Assembly (NCBI GenBank): GCA_001579985.1
Contig: LRSR01013400.1
Span: 1 to 27,352 of the forward strand
Reading direction: 5' to 3'
From: Hypsibius dujardini
Lineage: Eukaryota > Tardigrada > Eutardigrada > Parachela > Hypsibiidae
Length of the DNA stretch: 27,352 bases
Part shown: in pieces, positions 1 to 10,626 of the stretch
Position numbering within the stretch: position 1 is the first letter of the stretch
Layout of the letters: the number at the start of each line of letters is the position of its first letter
Notes under the pieces: generated by a model
The model's database searches: none
What the model was told of the DNA's origin: nothing
Seen by the model: only the letters and a program-made list of their open reading frames with translations
Position numbers and translations under genes: made by a program

Positions 1-3000
1 GGTCCGTCTGACCATCCAAGAGGTTTGACTGCATGGATGGCCTGGTGAACGATATAATTGGTTATTCACAAAATTGCCATCGATATTTTCGAGTAAACGA
101 AAATTAGACATGTCGAGAAAGTTATTAACTAATTCTTCTACGAGAATGGAGGTCGACATTGCTCTTACTTCGGCCATGAGTTCCACAGCGGTATGCCCGG
201 CGAACAGGATCGGCAGTATCTGCACAACGTACTAGAAATTCTTTACTGAGCTTACACCGTAAACCAGGCCTGATTTTGGGAAGCAGTAACACCGATAAGA
301 ACATACCAAATCGTTCTGAAACGCGCTAATATTGTATTGCGCCATAGTGATTGTGTGCCATTCAAAAGCCAAACGATGCATCGCAGGAATGTTATACGCT
401 AGCCCCGGTGTGTCATTCAGAATAATCAGAATGACCGTACGGTAAGCGGAGCGGACCACCTGAACGAATAACCATTTCGTCAGTTTTCAGGCTACCGGTA
501 GGATAGTTAACAGCCAGCGACGGTACCTGATCATTGCCCTAATAATAGTGTGAGACACACGCCCTTCATAAGCTCTCACAGCTCAAAAGGAGGTTGGAAT
601 TCTACCTGTTAGAAAAGCAAAATTTACACTCCGAGTGTAAAAAACATACTTTTTACCTTAACGCAGGTAGAAAAATACCCTCAAATGTCCTGGACGGTGT
701 AACTGCCTTCCGGTTCAGAAGTTTTTCATTCTTTACGTGTATTAAATGCCACAAAAGTCAAAATTTTCCTTAAGGAAAGGATTTTATTCTTCTGTACAAA
801 CTCACCAGTCAAGAACGTAACGGGCAATTTTTTTCCAGCACACCTGCGCAGTGCATTGCGCAGGGCTTAACGCTCTCAACAGGAAACTGGTCAAAATAAA
901 ATAAATTTATTTCACTGTTGCGCTTTTTATTTCGGACTTTCTGATGGACATTGATAATTTTTTGGGTGAACCAAGGATAATATGTGTATCCCAAGCCCTT
1001 CAGTGTCTCATGAAACAGGAAAGCAGGGAGGATTTGTTGCCCCACCGCACTGTTTTTGATGACGGCTGGAAGACGTTATTGCTAATCGTTTCGATGACAA
1101 GGTTTACGGCAGCAATGTGACGACGAGGACGACAGGGACTTGTCTAACGGTAAATAATATTTTTTTGGTTTCATTTTGGCATGCATTTCTTTAGTCGTAA
1201 TGGTTCACGGAGCTTTGAAGCAAAGGAATAACGTAGCAGAATTTATACAGTATATAACGGATTCACTTGATTGATTGATTGACTTTTACAGATTTATTGC
1301 AAGCGAGACGGTGGACCTTTGTAAGAGGATTTTTTCTCACAGATGTGCTGGAACACGTCACCCAAGACAATGGCACGGGATCCACGCTCGCTTACAGAAC
1401 GCTTTTCACCTTAATTAGTAGATCGACAAAAACGCCGACGACGACGACGACTGATGCATGAAGCGCCACAACTGTTTCTCACTGGAAATGTGAAACCGCA
1501 ATGTTTTTGACTGCCAAATTCAGTTTGGAAAAAACGTTTTAAAAAGTGAGATTGGTGCTGGTGCTGCCAAGTAGTCCGTAATTTTCACACGGGGCTGCAA
1601 TTTTCCCTTCTTCGGTATTCGAATGGTCAGTGGCCCGAAATGTCTATGGGAAAGCCGTTACATTTTACAATCAGAAGCTCATTTAACGCAGTTTCTAGTA
1701 TTGAATTTTTAGCTGACGAATTTCGATATTTACGGAGGGGAGAACGAATCCCTATATGCAAGCTATATTCTCGAGAGCAGAATTAGTTTGGGTGAACGTT
1801 AAGACCGCTTAAAAATGATCTTTTAGTGGACAAAGGGATAAGGCGCTTGCTTCAAAACTTAATCACAAAATTCGGTCTGCTATTCCTGATCATTTAAGGA
1901 TTTAAATCTCTGCATACACTTCCTAAATTTACCAGTCACATTCGATTTCCCGAGCGAGTTTGGGATTGTTTTGTTCGTGATTTTTTGATTTGATATTCTC
2001 AAAGCATCTAGGATCATATTTAAAAAATATGTTTTATGAAAATCATTCCAAGAAAGAAGAAATTCACTTTTGCTAACACTTGGGAGGTTGGTACATTAGC
2101 GCACGCAATATCCAAACAATTTTTCGTTCTGCCACTCACAAAATTTGGGTTGTTGATTACGTGGCAATACAATTGAAATTTTGGAGTTTGGACTTGCAAG
2201 AGCGGAATGATGATTTTGTAACTATTAGGAATCAGTTACAGCGCTGCCAAATGTTTCTGCATGTAGTTACTTCGTACCGGCAACATGCTGCAACCGAATC
2301 AAGCAATCAACCGCAGGACCCATAACAAAGTCAATAGCGCAAAGGATCCCATGTATCCGTTAAATTCGCCATGGCATGGCTCCTTCCCCGTGAAGTTGGA
2401 AAAAGAAAATAGCATTTGTTCGGTTCCTTGGATTACAGGTTGCTCCGGGATCGAGCAAAATTCCAGCGTATCGAATTATCGAAATGCATAACTGCGCATC
2501 TCCACAGAAATGTGTACTCAGTAACATTTAAAAAAAGCCCATATGGAGTAGATTCCAGACGCGCATTTGACAGAGAAATAGACGGCTTTATTCGAGTTTC
2601 TTTCGAATGTTCCCGGAAATCGTGAAACAGGGAGCGAAAAAAATGCAAATAATTTAATTGACTAGCAAGACCAGCAAATTGCTTGATTGGATTCAATCAG
2701 TAGAGAAACTGCCCAATGATTAGTATTCCACTAATGCTGATTCATTCGGCAGCTTCCCTAATCTAGCAATGTTTTGCTAGGCCTGGTACTACCCGTATGC
2801 CCAAAACACCTGGTTACCAGAAAGATAATTATTAGATGGCCCCGGGAATTCAAAGTATTTCGACAACATACTATTAACATCACGAAGTTTAGAAAGTTCT
2901 TGGATGTTTGACCTAGTATACGCAATCACTAATCGCGAGCAGATGCTGGACCACAAAAACCTCAAATCTGATGCAAAACGCGGAGTCTTGGAAAGCCTTG

Positions 3001-4960
3001 AAATCCAAAGGACCCCTGATAGAATGACACCCCCTACCATTATAAATGTTAAAATGATTATGGCTGAACCAGTTTATGCAGAAATGAACGTCATATGACA
3101 CGATTATACGCACAATTAAAATAGGGATCATGGTAAAAGGTTATTACTCGTACTACAGTAACGGTCAGTGTCACAATTGCCAACCTGATTGCTGAACAGA
3201 ATCACAGAGGATCAGGTGCCCCTCCCCGTCATGGGGGAAATTATTCCAATACTTTCATTTTCATCGTTTGTCATGTTCAGTTTTGTCGCTTTTATCTGTA
3301 AAACAGCAAAGCATTTGCAGAAAATCTTGGATGTCAAGGACATTCACCGTCACATTATAAGAGAAACAAACTAATTGCCCTGTTTTACCAAAATTTTACG
3401 CAAGCTAACCGACCTTCAGCATACAACAACACTGCAAACCAAAAATAAAGTGAATTATCGGACGGATGTTGGATAAAAATGTTATAATATTTGTCCCATT
3501 TCTTTTAACAAGCTTCAAAGCACTAGAATGACGGATTGACCCTCCTGGAAAGGGGATAGTAAGTTTGCTTAAGAGTCCAGAAATGGCGCCCAATCAGTTC
3601 CCCAGCCCCGTAAGCCTTACGAACAAGTTCTGGAGGGGGCAGCGACCTAACTGTCAATCCGCCCCTGAACGAGCACCATTGCAATTGATGTGGCAGATTG
3701 AGATCGACTGAGAAAAGATGGTAAGCCTGTTGACCCGTTGGTCAAGGGGTCTCTCCCACTTCTTAGTCCACCGAGGGTAAGCTTCGACGTGTGGAAAGCA
3801 TCATACTATAGGTTCGCTGGTAGGGTGGAGGCGGCAGGGACCCGGTCAGGCCAAGGGTCTGTACGCCAGGGATTAAGAAGCCCCTCAGACCTTTGCTGTG
3901 GAGACTGAAATCCCGTAAAATTGGCTGGAGTTGCTCCGATACGTTAGAGTAGCTACTGGTGAACTGCTGTCGCGTTAACTGCACCCCACAATGGGAGGGA
4001 ATACGGACGGGTAGTAACTGCGCATGGAACGCCGCAAAGGAATCGCTATTAGGGTCGTACAGCAGGTAAGCCTTCGTCTAGTTCTGCTAGGTGAGTAGTG
4101 CACAGTAGACAATCTGAGGCGCAGGGGTGGAGGGTGATGTGGTCACATAACTGGGAAAGACTTCACGGTCGACAATGTTCTCTGTATAGTCCAAGCTGAA
4201 GTTTGAAACGGTGCGGTGAATTTCGTTTTGTTTGTGGAGGAAAATTGCACACAAGAACCCATAAACTTGCCTAGTTATTGGTAGGGTATCCCATCCAGTG
4301 ACTAATTTGCTAAGGTATCGACTCTCAAAACAACCTATGTAGCAACAGGAACATTTAAACTAGCGGTACCATACCAAGCTAAGGAACAAATGATTCTGCA
4401 GATTGTGTGTGGGAACCAAACGGCCATAAGATCGCAGAAAAAGCAAAAGTTTGCTTCTGCCCGGGATCGAAGCGGCGATTTATCGCACCAAAAGCAAGCA
4501 GAGTTTCATGCTCCTCAGTCACAACAGCTGATTATTACTTAGGGCAGTATAAACGATCGTCTCTTCTCTTGATACGTCAGAGGTTTATCACACGTGACAA
4601 ACGTTGTGGGAAAGGTCTTCAGTTGAAATGAAAGTTGAAATGAAACGGTACTTCATGCCACACGAATAGACCTCAGAGTCTCTGACCTACCCACCTGGTG
4701 CGACGATGACGGTGAGGACTTCTTTGCCATACCTTCTGGTGTAGTACCATTTCGCCACTTCGTACTGAATATTCTCACGAAGGCTAGAGCAGTCTACGAA
4801 GCTGGACTGTTCCAAAATCTCTCCGGTCCAGTTGGTATGCGGGTACTTGCGGCGGACTGCGTCAATTCCGGTCTTGAGATCGGGTTCGAAATGGTTCAGC
4901 GAGGGCGAATTGAACCAGCCGAAGAAACCCGGCGATATAATGTACACACTTCGCTGAATG
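1..4960 (-). CDS. Diverged ANF-receptor-like ectodomain gene, partial
   Basis: The first clear exon is about 4688-4960, after acceptor TTTTGCGACAG, and encodes some 90 residues with the motifs SVYIISPGFFGWFNSP, NWTGEI, FVDCSSL, KWYYTRRYGK and VLTVIVAPG. This order (early Cys, WYY helix, hydrophobic strand ending in PG) resembles the first lobe of ANF_receptor (periplasmic-binding-like) domains of receptor guanylate cyclases. After a roughly 4.1 kb intron come 256-459 (acceptor TTCAG; 68 codons including RTVILIILNDTPGLAY and AQYNISAF) and 169-231 (YVVQILPILFAG, ending at GTAAGA). A possible further exon lies just upstream, at about 461-538 (GNDQVPSLAVNYPTG). The frame after 169 stays open to base 1, so that exon may run off the window. 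Oddities: only 24 nt separate 256 and 231, and 461-538 is out of frame with 459. The start codon and signal peptide were not found. It could be a real gene with tiny introns, or a decayed copy. Confidence 0.5.
460..4687. other. Large intron-like region of the minus-strand receptor gene
   Basis: Apart from the possible exon at 461-538 and the repeat-like block at about 3540-4250, I see no convincing exon. The short open frames on both strands (for example 2080-2491 plus and 2433-3131 minus) lack family motifs and overlap each other. At least one small exon of the receptor should lie here, because the segment between the PG strand and the next conserved strand is incomplete. Confidence 0.5.
3540..4250. 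repeat. Probable dispersed repeat of unknown class
   Basis: This block is more GC-rich than its surroundings and has the composition of a transposon remnant, including GGAGGGGGCAGCGACC and CCGCCCCTGAACG. A similar CGCCCCTGAA word recurs near 20770. A 73-codon minus-strand frame (3763-3984) shows no retroelement motif. No terminal repeats or target-site duplication were found. Confidence 0.35.
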
Positions 4961-5390
4961 CTGTCGCAAAAGATTAACGGCAGGTGCAAGGCAAACTACC
5001 AATAGCTTAGCGAACGGACTGTTTTTGATAAACTCATTTTCTTGTAATTTAAAAAAATCGGTTAAAATTTTGGCTGGATCATCACGGCATAATCCAGAAT
5101 TTAAAATACGCCGCTCAGGTCTTGCGTTGTGTTACTAGACTTATCCCAAATGTGGAGTCATAATTGACTCTCATAAAGACCCGTGTACAGACATCATGTT
5201 TGACGCACGAACTTAATTGATTCATCATTAATTTAGTCCGAAGCAGCGCAAGACAGTAGGAAAACGTGGCAGTTTGGCTTTTGTTTTGGCACCATTCATC
5301 AATTTTCCCGCGGTTTTCATGCGATTTGCTGCGTTTTGAAAGTCAGGTGTCAATCTTTTTTACATTGTTTGGATTATTTCACGCTTTTAA

Positions 5391-5500
5391 AGCAGTATGG
5401 GTCTATTAAAACGGTTCGGGTCAACGAATTGTACTTGACACTTGGACTTGGTTCGTAATAATTTATTCTGTCAATCGCCATGACAGCAGTATGGGTCTAT
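5391..5500. repeat. Pair of 16-nt direct repeats
   Basis: AGCAGTATGGGTCTAT occurs exactly at 5391-5406 and again at 5485-5500, 94 nt apart. The flanks are unrelated. The origin is unknown; it could be a small duplication or a target-site footprint. Confidence 0.6.
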
Positions 5501-5554
5501 GAATAAGGCACGACCAAATCTAAACTCGGCGGTCAACGCGCTCTCACACCATGG

Positions 5555-5560
5555 TTTATT
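5555..5560 (-). terminator. Possible polyadenylation signal for the CUB-like gene
   Basis: AATAAA on the minus strand, about 195 nt past the stop codon at 5754. The hexamer is exact, but such hexamers are frequent by chance in AT-rich DNA. Confidence 0.35.
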
Positions 5561-5753
5561 GACCACATTACTTATAAACTTCGGAACGAATGGGAAAGAA
5601 AATTAAGCGCCAAGTTCTACCATTCCTCCAAAGTCAACCAAAAAACCAAGCCTTGAGGGGCTAAGAAGATGACCCTACAATGTAACTCGGAATTGTTTGT
5701 ACTCTTGAACTTCAGTTCAGCGAAAAGTGCATATGAAGGAAGATAGCAAATAT

Positions 5754-8700
5754 TCAAGTAAAATTGCTTACAAACTTCCCAATATTGCCGGCCACTTTGA
5801 TTGCCTTGGTGGCTGTCTTGAGTACTTTCCCCGTTGTTTCAGCCACCTCTGTGATTGTTTGCAGATTCCGACGAAGGTTGTCCTCACTGGTACTGGGGCA
5901 GGGTGGTCCAGTTGTTATCAGAATTTGCGGCTGCATCTGAGGCTGGTACTGCGGCTGTGGAACGGGTGACACGTAAGGGGGCTGCGGGTACGGTTCGGGA
6001 TTAGGAGGGTAGCACTGCGGCTGAGAGGGATACGGGGCCGGCTGAACCGTCGTCTGGGGGTCATTACTGCAGTAGATGGCCGGTGTTGTGTAAACGTTCT
6101 CCATCGGAGGCTGAGAGACTGTTGCGACAGTTTGGACTTGCTTTTGTCTGTTTCTTCGGCATAGCAGGCAACAGATAACAATCAGAATCGTGATCACGGT
6201 GAGGCTACCCAAAGCTGTTCCGACGATAACTCCTACACCTGTAATGGTTCAACTTAGTCAGCACTGACCAGAAAATGGCAACTCGCAAAATGTTCCACTC
6301 AATTATCACTCACACTCACGGCCTACTCAAAAACATCCCCTCAATTTACCACAATGACTCTTTGGAACCATTCAACTCAACACACACTCAACTCAAATCA
6401 ACTATTTTTTAAATGAGCCGACAAAAAAGCTGATTATATTTTAAAGTCATTCAATTGACTCATTGATTTCAGCAGTCAAGAAGTTTGGCTTTCCTATAGA
6501 TTAATGGGCCGAAGTATCTAAATTAGTTTTGTGGGAAGTTAAGGTCGCATGAAAATTAAATATTTTTATTAAATTTGATGGCCTGTAAATTGTCCACTTG
6601 TGACTGAAAAATTTCGCTCAATTCAACTCACCACTCAGTTCTCTGAGACCACTCAATATCATTCACGTGAGTGTGAATTGAGTGGACTGCGAGTCTTGTG
6701 ACGTTCGTATTTGTTGATGTGATTTGCTGGTCATTATTTCAAGGTTGATTCTCATGTGCCACATCTTGCTCAAATATACTCGTACTTTAATTCTTGTGCC
6801 GTGGTTCTCGTTCTTGTCTTGTGCGAATGATGTTTCCGTGTCGATTGAAGAGTTCGCTTGTTTACATTATAGCCATGTCTGCCCGATAAGGATGGGTCTT
6901 CGAAACTCGGTTCGAAACTTGACTTCTGGTCTGGATTTTTAACTACTTTTTCAGTCTACTTTTCATCGGCTTGCTATCTCAGCTTCTCTTGATTAGTTGT
7001 ACAAGTAATAGTTCCGAAAAGCAGTATTCTTAATTATCGTGTGTCGCAAGGTCAATAGGACTTGAGTTCTCGAGAGGATCACAGATCGTCTCAGTCTCTT
7101 CATTTTTCCCCCAGAAAAGGACGTCAATATTATTCACGAATCAAAGAGAAAATCGCGTTGTTACACACACAAAAGCTGTCGAAGGTGGCAAGCTAAAGCA
7201 CAAAAGCAGAGCCGGAAGACTTGGACCTTTGTGGGTATTGATTGTCATGTAGAAAGTCCACCAACACACATCTTCTTCATGCGTCATAGTTGATTTTACA
7301 AAACAGATTAGAACTAGCTCAGAAAGGGATCGAGGACGAGAGGAAGGACGATTGGGCGTCCCGCTATCAATTAATAATATTATTATAGGCAGAAAGTCGG
7401 TTATTCATAATTCGAAATGGGCCATTTCCACATGCACACGTTTTTAAGAAGGTGTTAGCGAGATTGCGGTCATCAACGTCTGCCATTAATCATTAATAAG
7501 TATCAAAACACATTTGATGATCGAGTTTGAACAACTGATCAGCCGGAGCTGTGAATTTTGGAAATTGGCCTGGTCGTAAATGGCTGAGTGGTAAGGCAGC
7601 CTGTCATCTCTCGAAAAATGCGACCAATCACAGACCTTGCTTTTGACGCGCACGGCTCAAACGTTTTGTACAGTGTACAGTATACAACTTACAGTGTACC
7701 CTTTTTTGAAAGACTTCTTTTTTGCACATTTTTATTATGGCTGCACTGACTCTGTTATTTCATTAGCATTATAGGGAGTATGCGCAAACGGTTTTGGGTT
7801 GTAGTCGGACCCTATACTGGGCAAAGTGATACGGAACCGAAATTTCGAAGGACAGAGTGCACAATTTAGAAAGTAACGCGAGAGAGGTGTGGCTTACAGT
7901 GTGTCGACAGGGATTATTGGACGTGCGTCCGACAAGCCGGTTGGGCGCTTGTGCCACGTACAAACCCGTTCACTCAGCCGGTTTCCGAAAACGCGCATCA
8001 ATTTTTAACTCGTCAGGTTTGACCAGGTCGCCGGCGTGTAGCCAGATGTGCGTCAACCAATCCCCGCTGACACACTTTAGGCCACATCTCTCTCGTGTTC
8101 CTTTTTAAATTTTGCACCCCGTCCTTCGCATACTCTGTTCCGTAACACTTTCTCAATATAGGGTCTGACTGCACTCTTAAACCGTATGCGCAATCGCCAT
8201 AATGTATTTTTTCATCTTATCATTTAGCCGGATTTCTCTACTTGTCTAACGCCTCCGGTGCAGTGAAAATGCACACGGTTTGGCATTCAATCGTCCCCCC
8301 AGCATCGACGCTTGACCTGCGTCTCGTGCACTTACTTATCGTGGGTCTTGCATAACTTGTCCTGCGGTAGTCATTGTAGTTGCCGTCCGAATATGAGTAA
8401 TCCAGGGTGGTCGTCGTTGTGGTCCTTCGGGTCGTCGTTGTAACTGTGGTAAACGTCTGACACTGTGCTCCGAAATTGCCGGTCGTACCTTGGTCCGTGG
8501 AGCTGGTCGGATTGAATCCGAGTGTCGAGTTGTAAAATTGTGGGCAGTTGACGCGATCAGTTTCGGTGTCGCAGTAGAGTGCGCGGGAAATGTATCCCTT
8601 GAGGGCAGAGCACAGCACTTCAGAGTCTGGGTCATTGCCGCTTTCAGTTGCTTAAAAAGAACCGACGTCGTCAGTGAAAACCAATAAGATGTGACCATGG

Positions 8701-10626
8701 GCTTGACTGTCAGGGTTCACGCCTCCAAAAAAAATTGTTTCTACTTGCAATTAAGAGATTAGAGAATTTAAGTCTAAGGAATAAATATTGCGAGATATTG
8801 GATAAAAAAATGAGGGCTTCCGGAGGTAGAAGTATTTTATTATGGCTTTATTCACGACATCAAAAGCGCAAAAATTGTTCCAGCCGCATAATTCTAGTTC
8901 GAATTTCCTCCTCAAAATATTTTTTGCTCATGGAAACGTGACAAATTTGATTCTACATGAAAACAGAATTATTTTGTTTTTCCTGGGGGAAAGGGGAATG
9001 TCCATGCACTCAGCCCCCTTGTAGTACAAACGAGCCCCTGTTGGGGGCGGTTGAATTACCGACGAGTGCCAATTTACTGATCTATCAGAGGTGGGATACG
9101 TAAATATATAAACCCGAATTCCACTACTCTAGTTCTCCTTGCCCTCGGAAGGCGGGGCTCAGTACGCCCCCCCCCCCCAAGATATGTTTGCGCCTTTACA
9201 TTCAAATTTCAAAATGTGTTTTTCCTTTTGTTTATAAACATTTCCTCCAACTATTCTCAGAATCTAAATCTAGCGAAAATAATCTTCGGGTGGCTTCATC
9301 TTTTGACGCTATAGAATGTTGAGGGGTTTCCCTAAATTGCGTCGATAGGCGGTGGAAATTGTAAAATATCTCATGGAGGGGAATACAGTGAGAATGAAGA
9401 TAACTTTACATCTGTCTGCTTCTGACCCGTTTCAGCAGGCTGAAGCAGGCAGGCTGTGTCGTGTCACGTGTGTCCTGGGTCAATCTCATAAAAAATGCGA
9501 AATCCCTCAGCCGTCCCCAACCATGGAGACGCCCAATGGTATTTTGTTGTTGCCCCGTTCAACCAAAGAGCATTGACCTAACGTTTCTAGACTATACCTT
9601 TGATGATATTATAATCGACGGTGAACGAATTCCAAGAACCGGTAACGTATCCTTCACCCGACACGAATGTGATCACCGTGCGGATAGTTGACGGATTTAA
9701 CAGCAGTTGGGCAACGGATTTCACAGCCTGAACCGGCGCGTTGTTGTTGAGATCTTCCGGCAGCAGCTTTTTGACCAGGGTGCGGGTAATGCTGTGGCCA
9801 CCCTGCTCGAAGCTGTCCTTGTAGATGTTGACCGAGTCCCCGGCGTTCACATGAAAATTTCTGAACATTAATTTAATATTACATTATGCTTGACGGGGGA
9901 AATATTCCATTTCAACGAGGCTGTGACTGTGATTGAACATACTTAACGTTGAAATAGAGTGCATATTGTGCCCCGACAACTTGGTACTGGCAACCAAATT
10001 CTACGACGACTGAGCAGTTGCGTCTTGGGTACGAGCCGAATCGCAACGAGCCAGCAATGCCGCTCGTCACAGATCCGCAGTTTGCTAAGGTAATTGTGCT
10101 ATCGCAGTAGCTGTTCAGGTCATCTGTTGGATACAGATACAAAACCACTCAGTGAGGCACAGCACCAACTGTGCTTCATATCTAACTTGGGAAGACTTTC
10201 CAAGGTCAAATTCAGAATCGCCCCTCACTATTTTTTAAAATAATCACATATTTATGATGACATTTTTTTATTTCGCCGGTGTGGTACGTGAGAATTTGTT
10301 GTCTTCTGAATTCGGCTTTTGAAATTCTCCCCAAGTAAGGTAATTATTATCATTGTTAATATTTAGAAACATACTCATGTATTATTGAAAAATTATTGTT
10401 ATTGAAAAATTATTATTTTGAAACTTTGTATGAAACAGGATGACAAATGGGAGCGTTGCAATAACAATTTTTTCCATAAATAAGGCAACTTGCAACTATG
10501 CTAAGTAAAATTATTTATTTTCAGCAAAATATCAACGGCTTACTTACACGTAGGATATTCGATGGCCACAGCAAAGCACGACAGGAGTAACAGAGTCCCA
10601 ATTGTGGGCCACATACCAGCGATCAT
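5754..10626 (-). CDS. Type I membrane protein: signal peptide, CUB-like domain, Thr-rich stalk, Pro-rich tail
   Basis: Five exons join in matching phase: 10548-10626, 9943-10123, 9598-9860, 8336-8650 and 5754-6238, giving 440 residues ending in TGA. Residues 1-21 form a signal peptide (MIAGMWPTIGTLLLLSCFAVA). Residues about 27-174 look CUB-like: paired Cys, SYPRRNCSVVVEF, ALYFNVKNF, AGDSVNIYKD, and the closing SWNSFTVDYNI. Residues 175-226 hold four more Cys, followed by a Thr-rich, probably O-glycosylated stalk (TTVTTTTRRTTTTTT). A membrane helix at about 281-306 contains two GxxxG-like repeats and ends CCLLCRRNR, possible palmitoylation Cys before a basic stop-transfer. The tail is rich in Pro, Gln and Tyr (PQPPYVSPVPQPQYQ) and ends in a Lys-rich amphipathic helix. 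It is likely a plasma-membrane or tegument surface protein. I know no named family with this architecture, so the function is unknown. Gene structure is confident; the CUB assignment is moderate. Confidence 0.83.
6281..6695. mobile_element. MITE-like element with imperfect terminal inverted repeats
   Basis: The left end (from 6281: ACTCGCA, then CCACTCAATT, then ACACTCAC) reappears inverted at the right end (6667-6695: GTGAGTGTGAATTGAGTGG, then TGCGAGT). The interior is AT-rich with scattered ACTCA words and has no coding potential. It lies inside intron 4 of the CUB-like gene. The arms align with small gaps, so exact ends and a target-site duplication are unclear. Confidence 0.5.
7565..7640 (+). 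repeat. tRNA-like fragment, possibly SINE-derived
   Basis: ATGGCTGAGTGGTAAGGC matches the D-arm/A-box form of Ser/Leu-type tRNAs (TGGCTGAGTGG fits the A-box). No matching B-box or acceptor stem follows, so this is not a functional tRNA. It lies within intron 4 of the CUB-like gene, just left of the foldback element. Confidence 0.3.
7767..8204. mobile_element. 438-bp foldback element with about 155-nt inverted arms
   Basis: The left arm (7767 to about 7925) and the reverse complement of the right arm (about 8048-8204) align over nearly their full length at roughly 75-80% identity by eye. Matched blocks include CATTAT, GCGCA.ACGGTTT, GACCCTATA, ACGGAAC, CGAAGGAC, CGAGAGAG and GTGTGTC. The unpaired centre is about 120 nt. 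There is no transposase frame. It resembles a MITE or Foldback-type element, old enough for its arms to have diverged. It lies in intron 4 of the CUB-like gene. No clear target-site duplication was found. Confidence 0.7.
8651..9597. other. Intron 3 of the CUB-like gene, with a GC-rich repeat tract
   Basis: This 947-nt intron has no convincing exon. It includes a 12-C homopolymer at 9167-9178 and GC-rich words (GCCCCTGTTGGGGGCGG near 9033), like the G/C-tract repeats seen elsewhere in the window. It lies between exon 4 (ends 8650) and exon 3 (starts 9598) on the minus strand. Confidence 0.5.

Larger units (their letters stand above)
4961..5753. other. Gap between the CUB-like gene's stop and the receptor's first clear exon
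   Basis: This span holds the 3' UTR of the upstream minus-strand gene and should hold the start of the receptor gene. One candidate start, an ATG on the minus strand near 5037 followed by a 39-nt GT-AG intron into the exon at 4960, keeps phase, but it encodes no signal peptide and is not accepted. A 16-nt direct repeat is present. Confidence 0.4.

Noticed and set aside
5221-5515. Short minus-strand ATG frames (starting MAIDRINYYE and MKTAGKLMNG) as the receptor start exon
   Set aside because: Neither has a signal peptide or a donor in the required phase.
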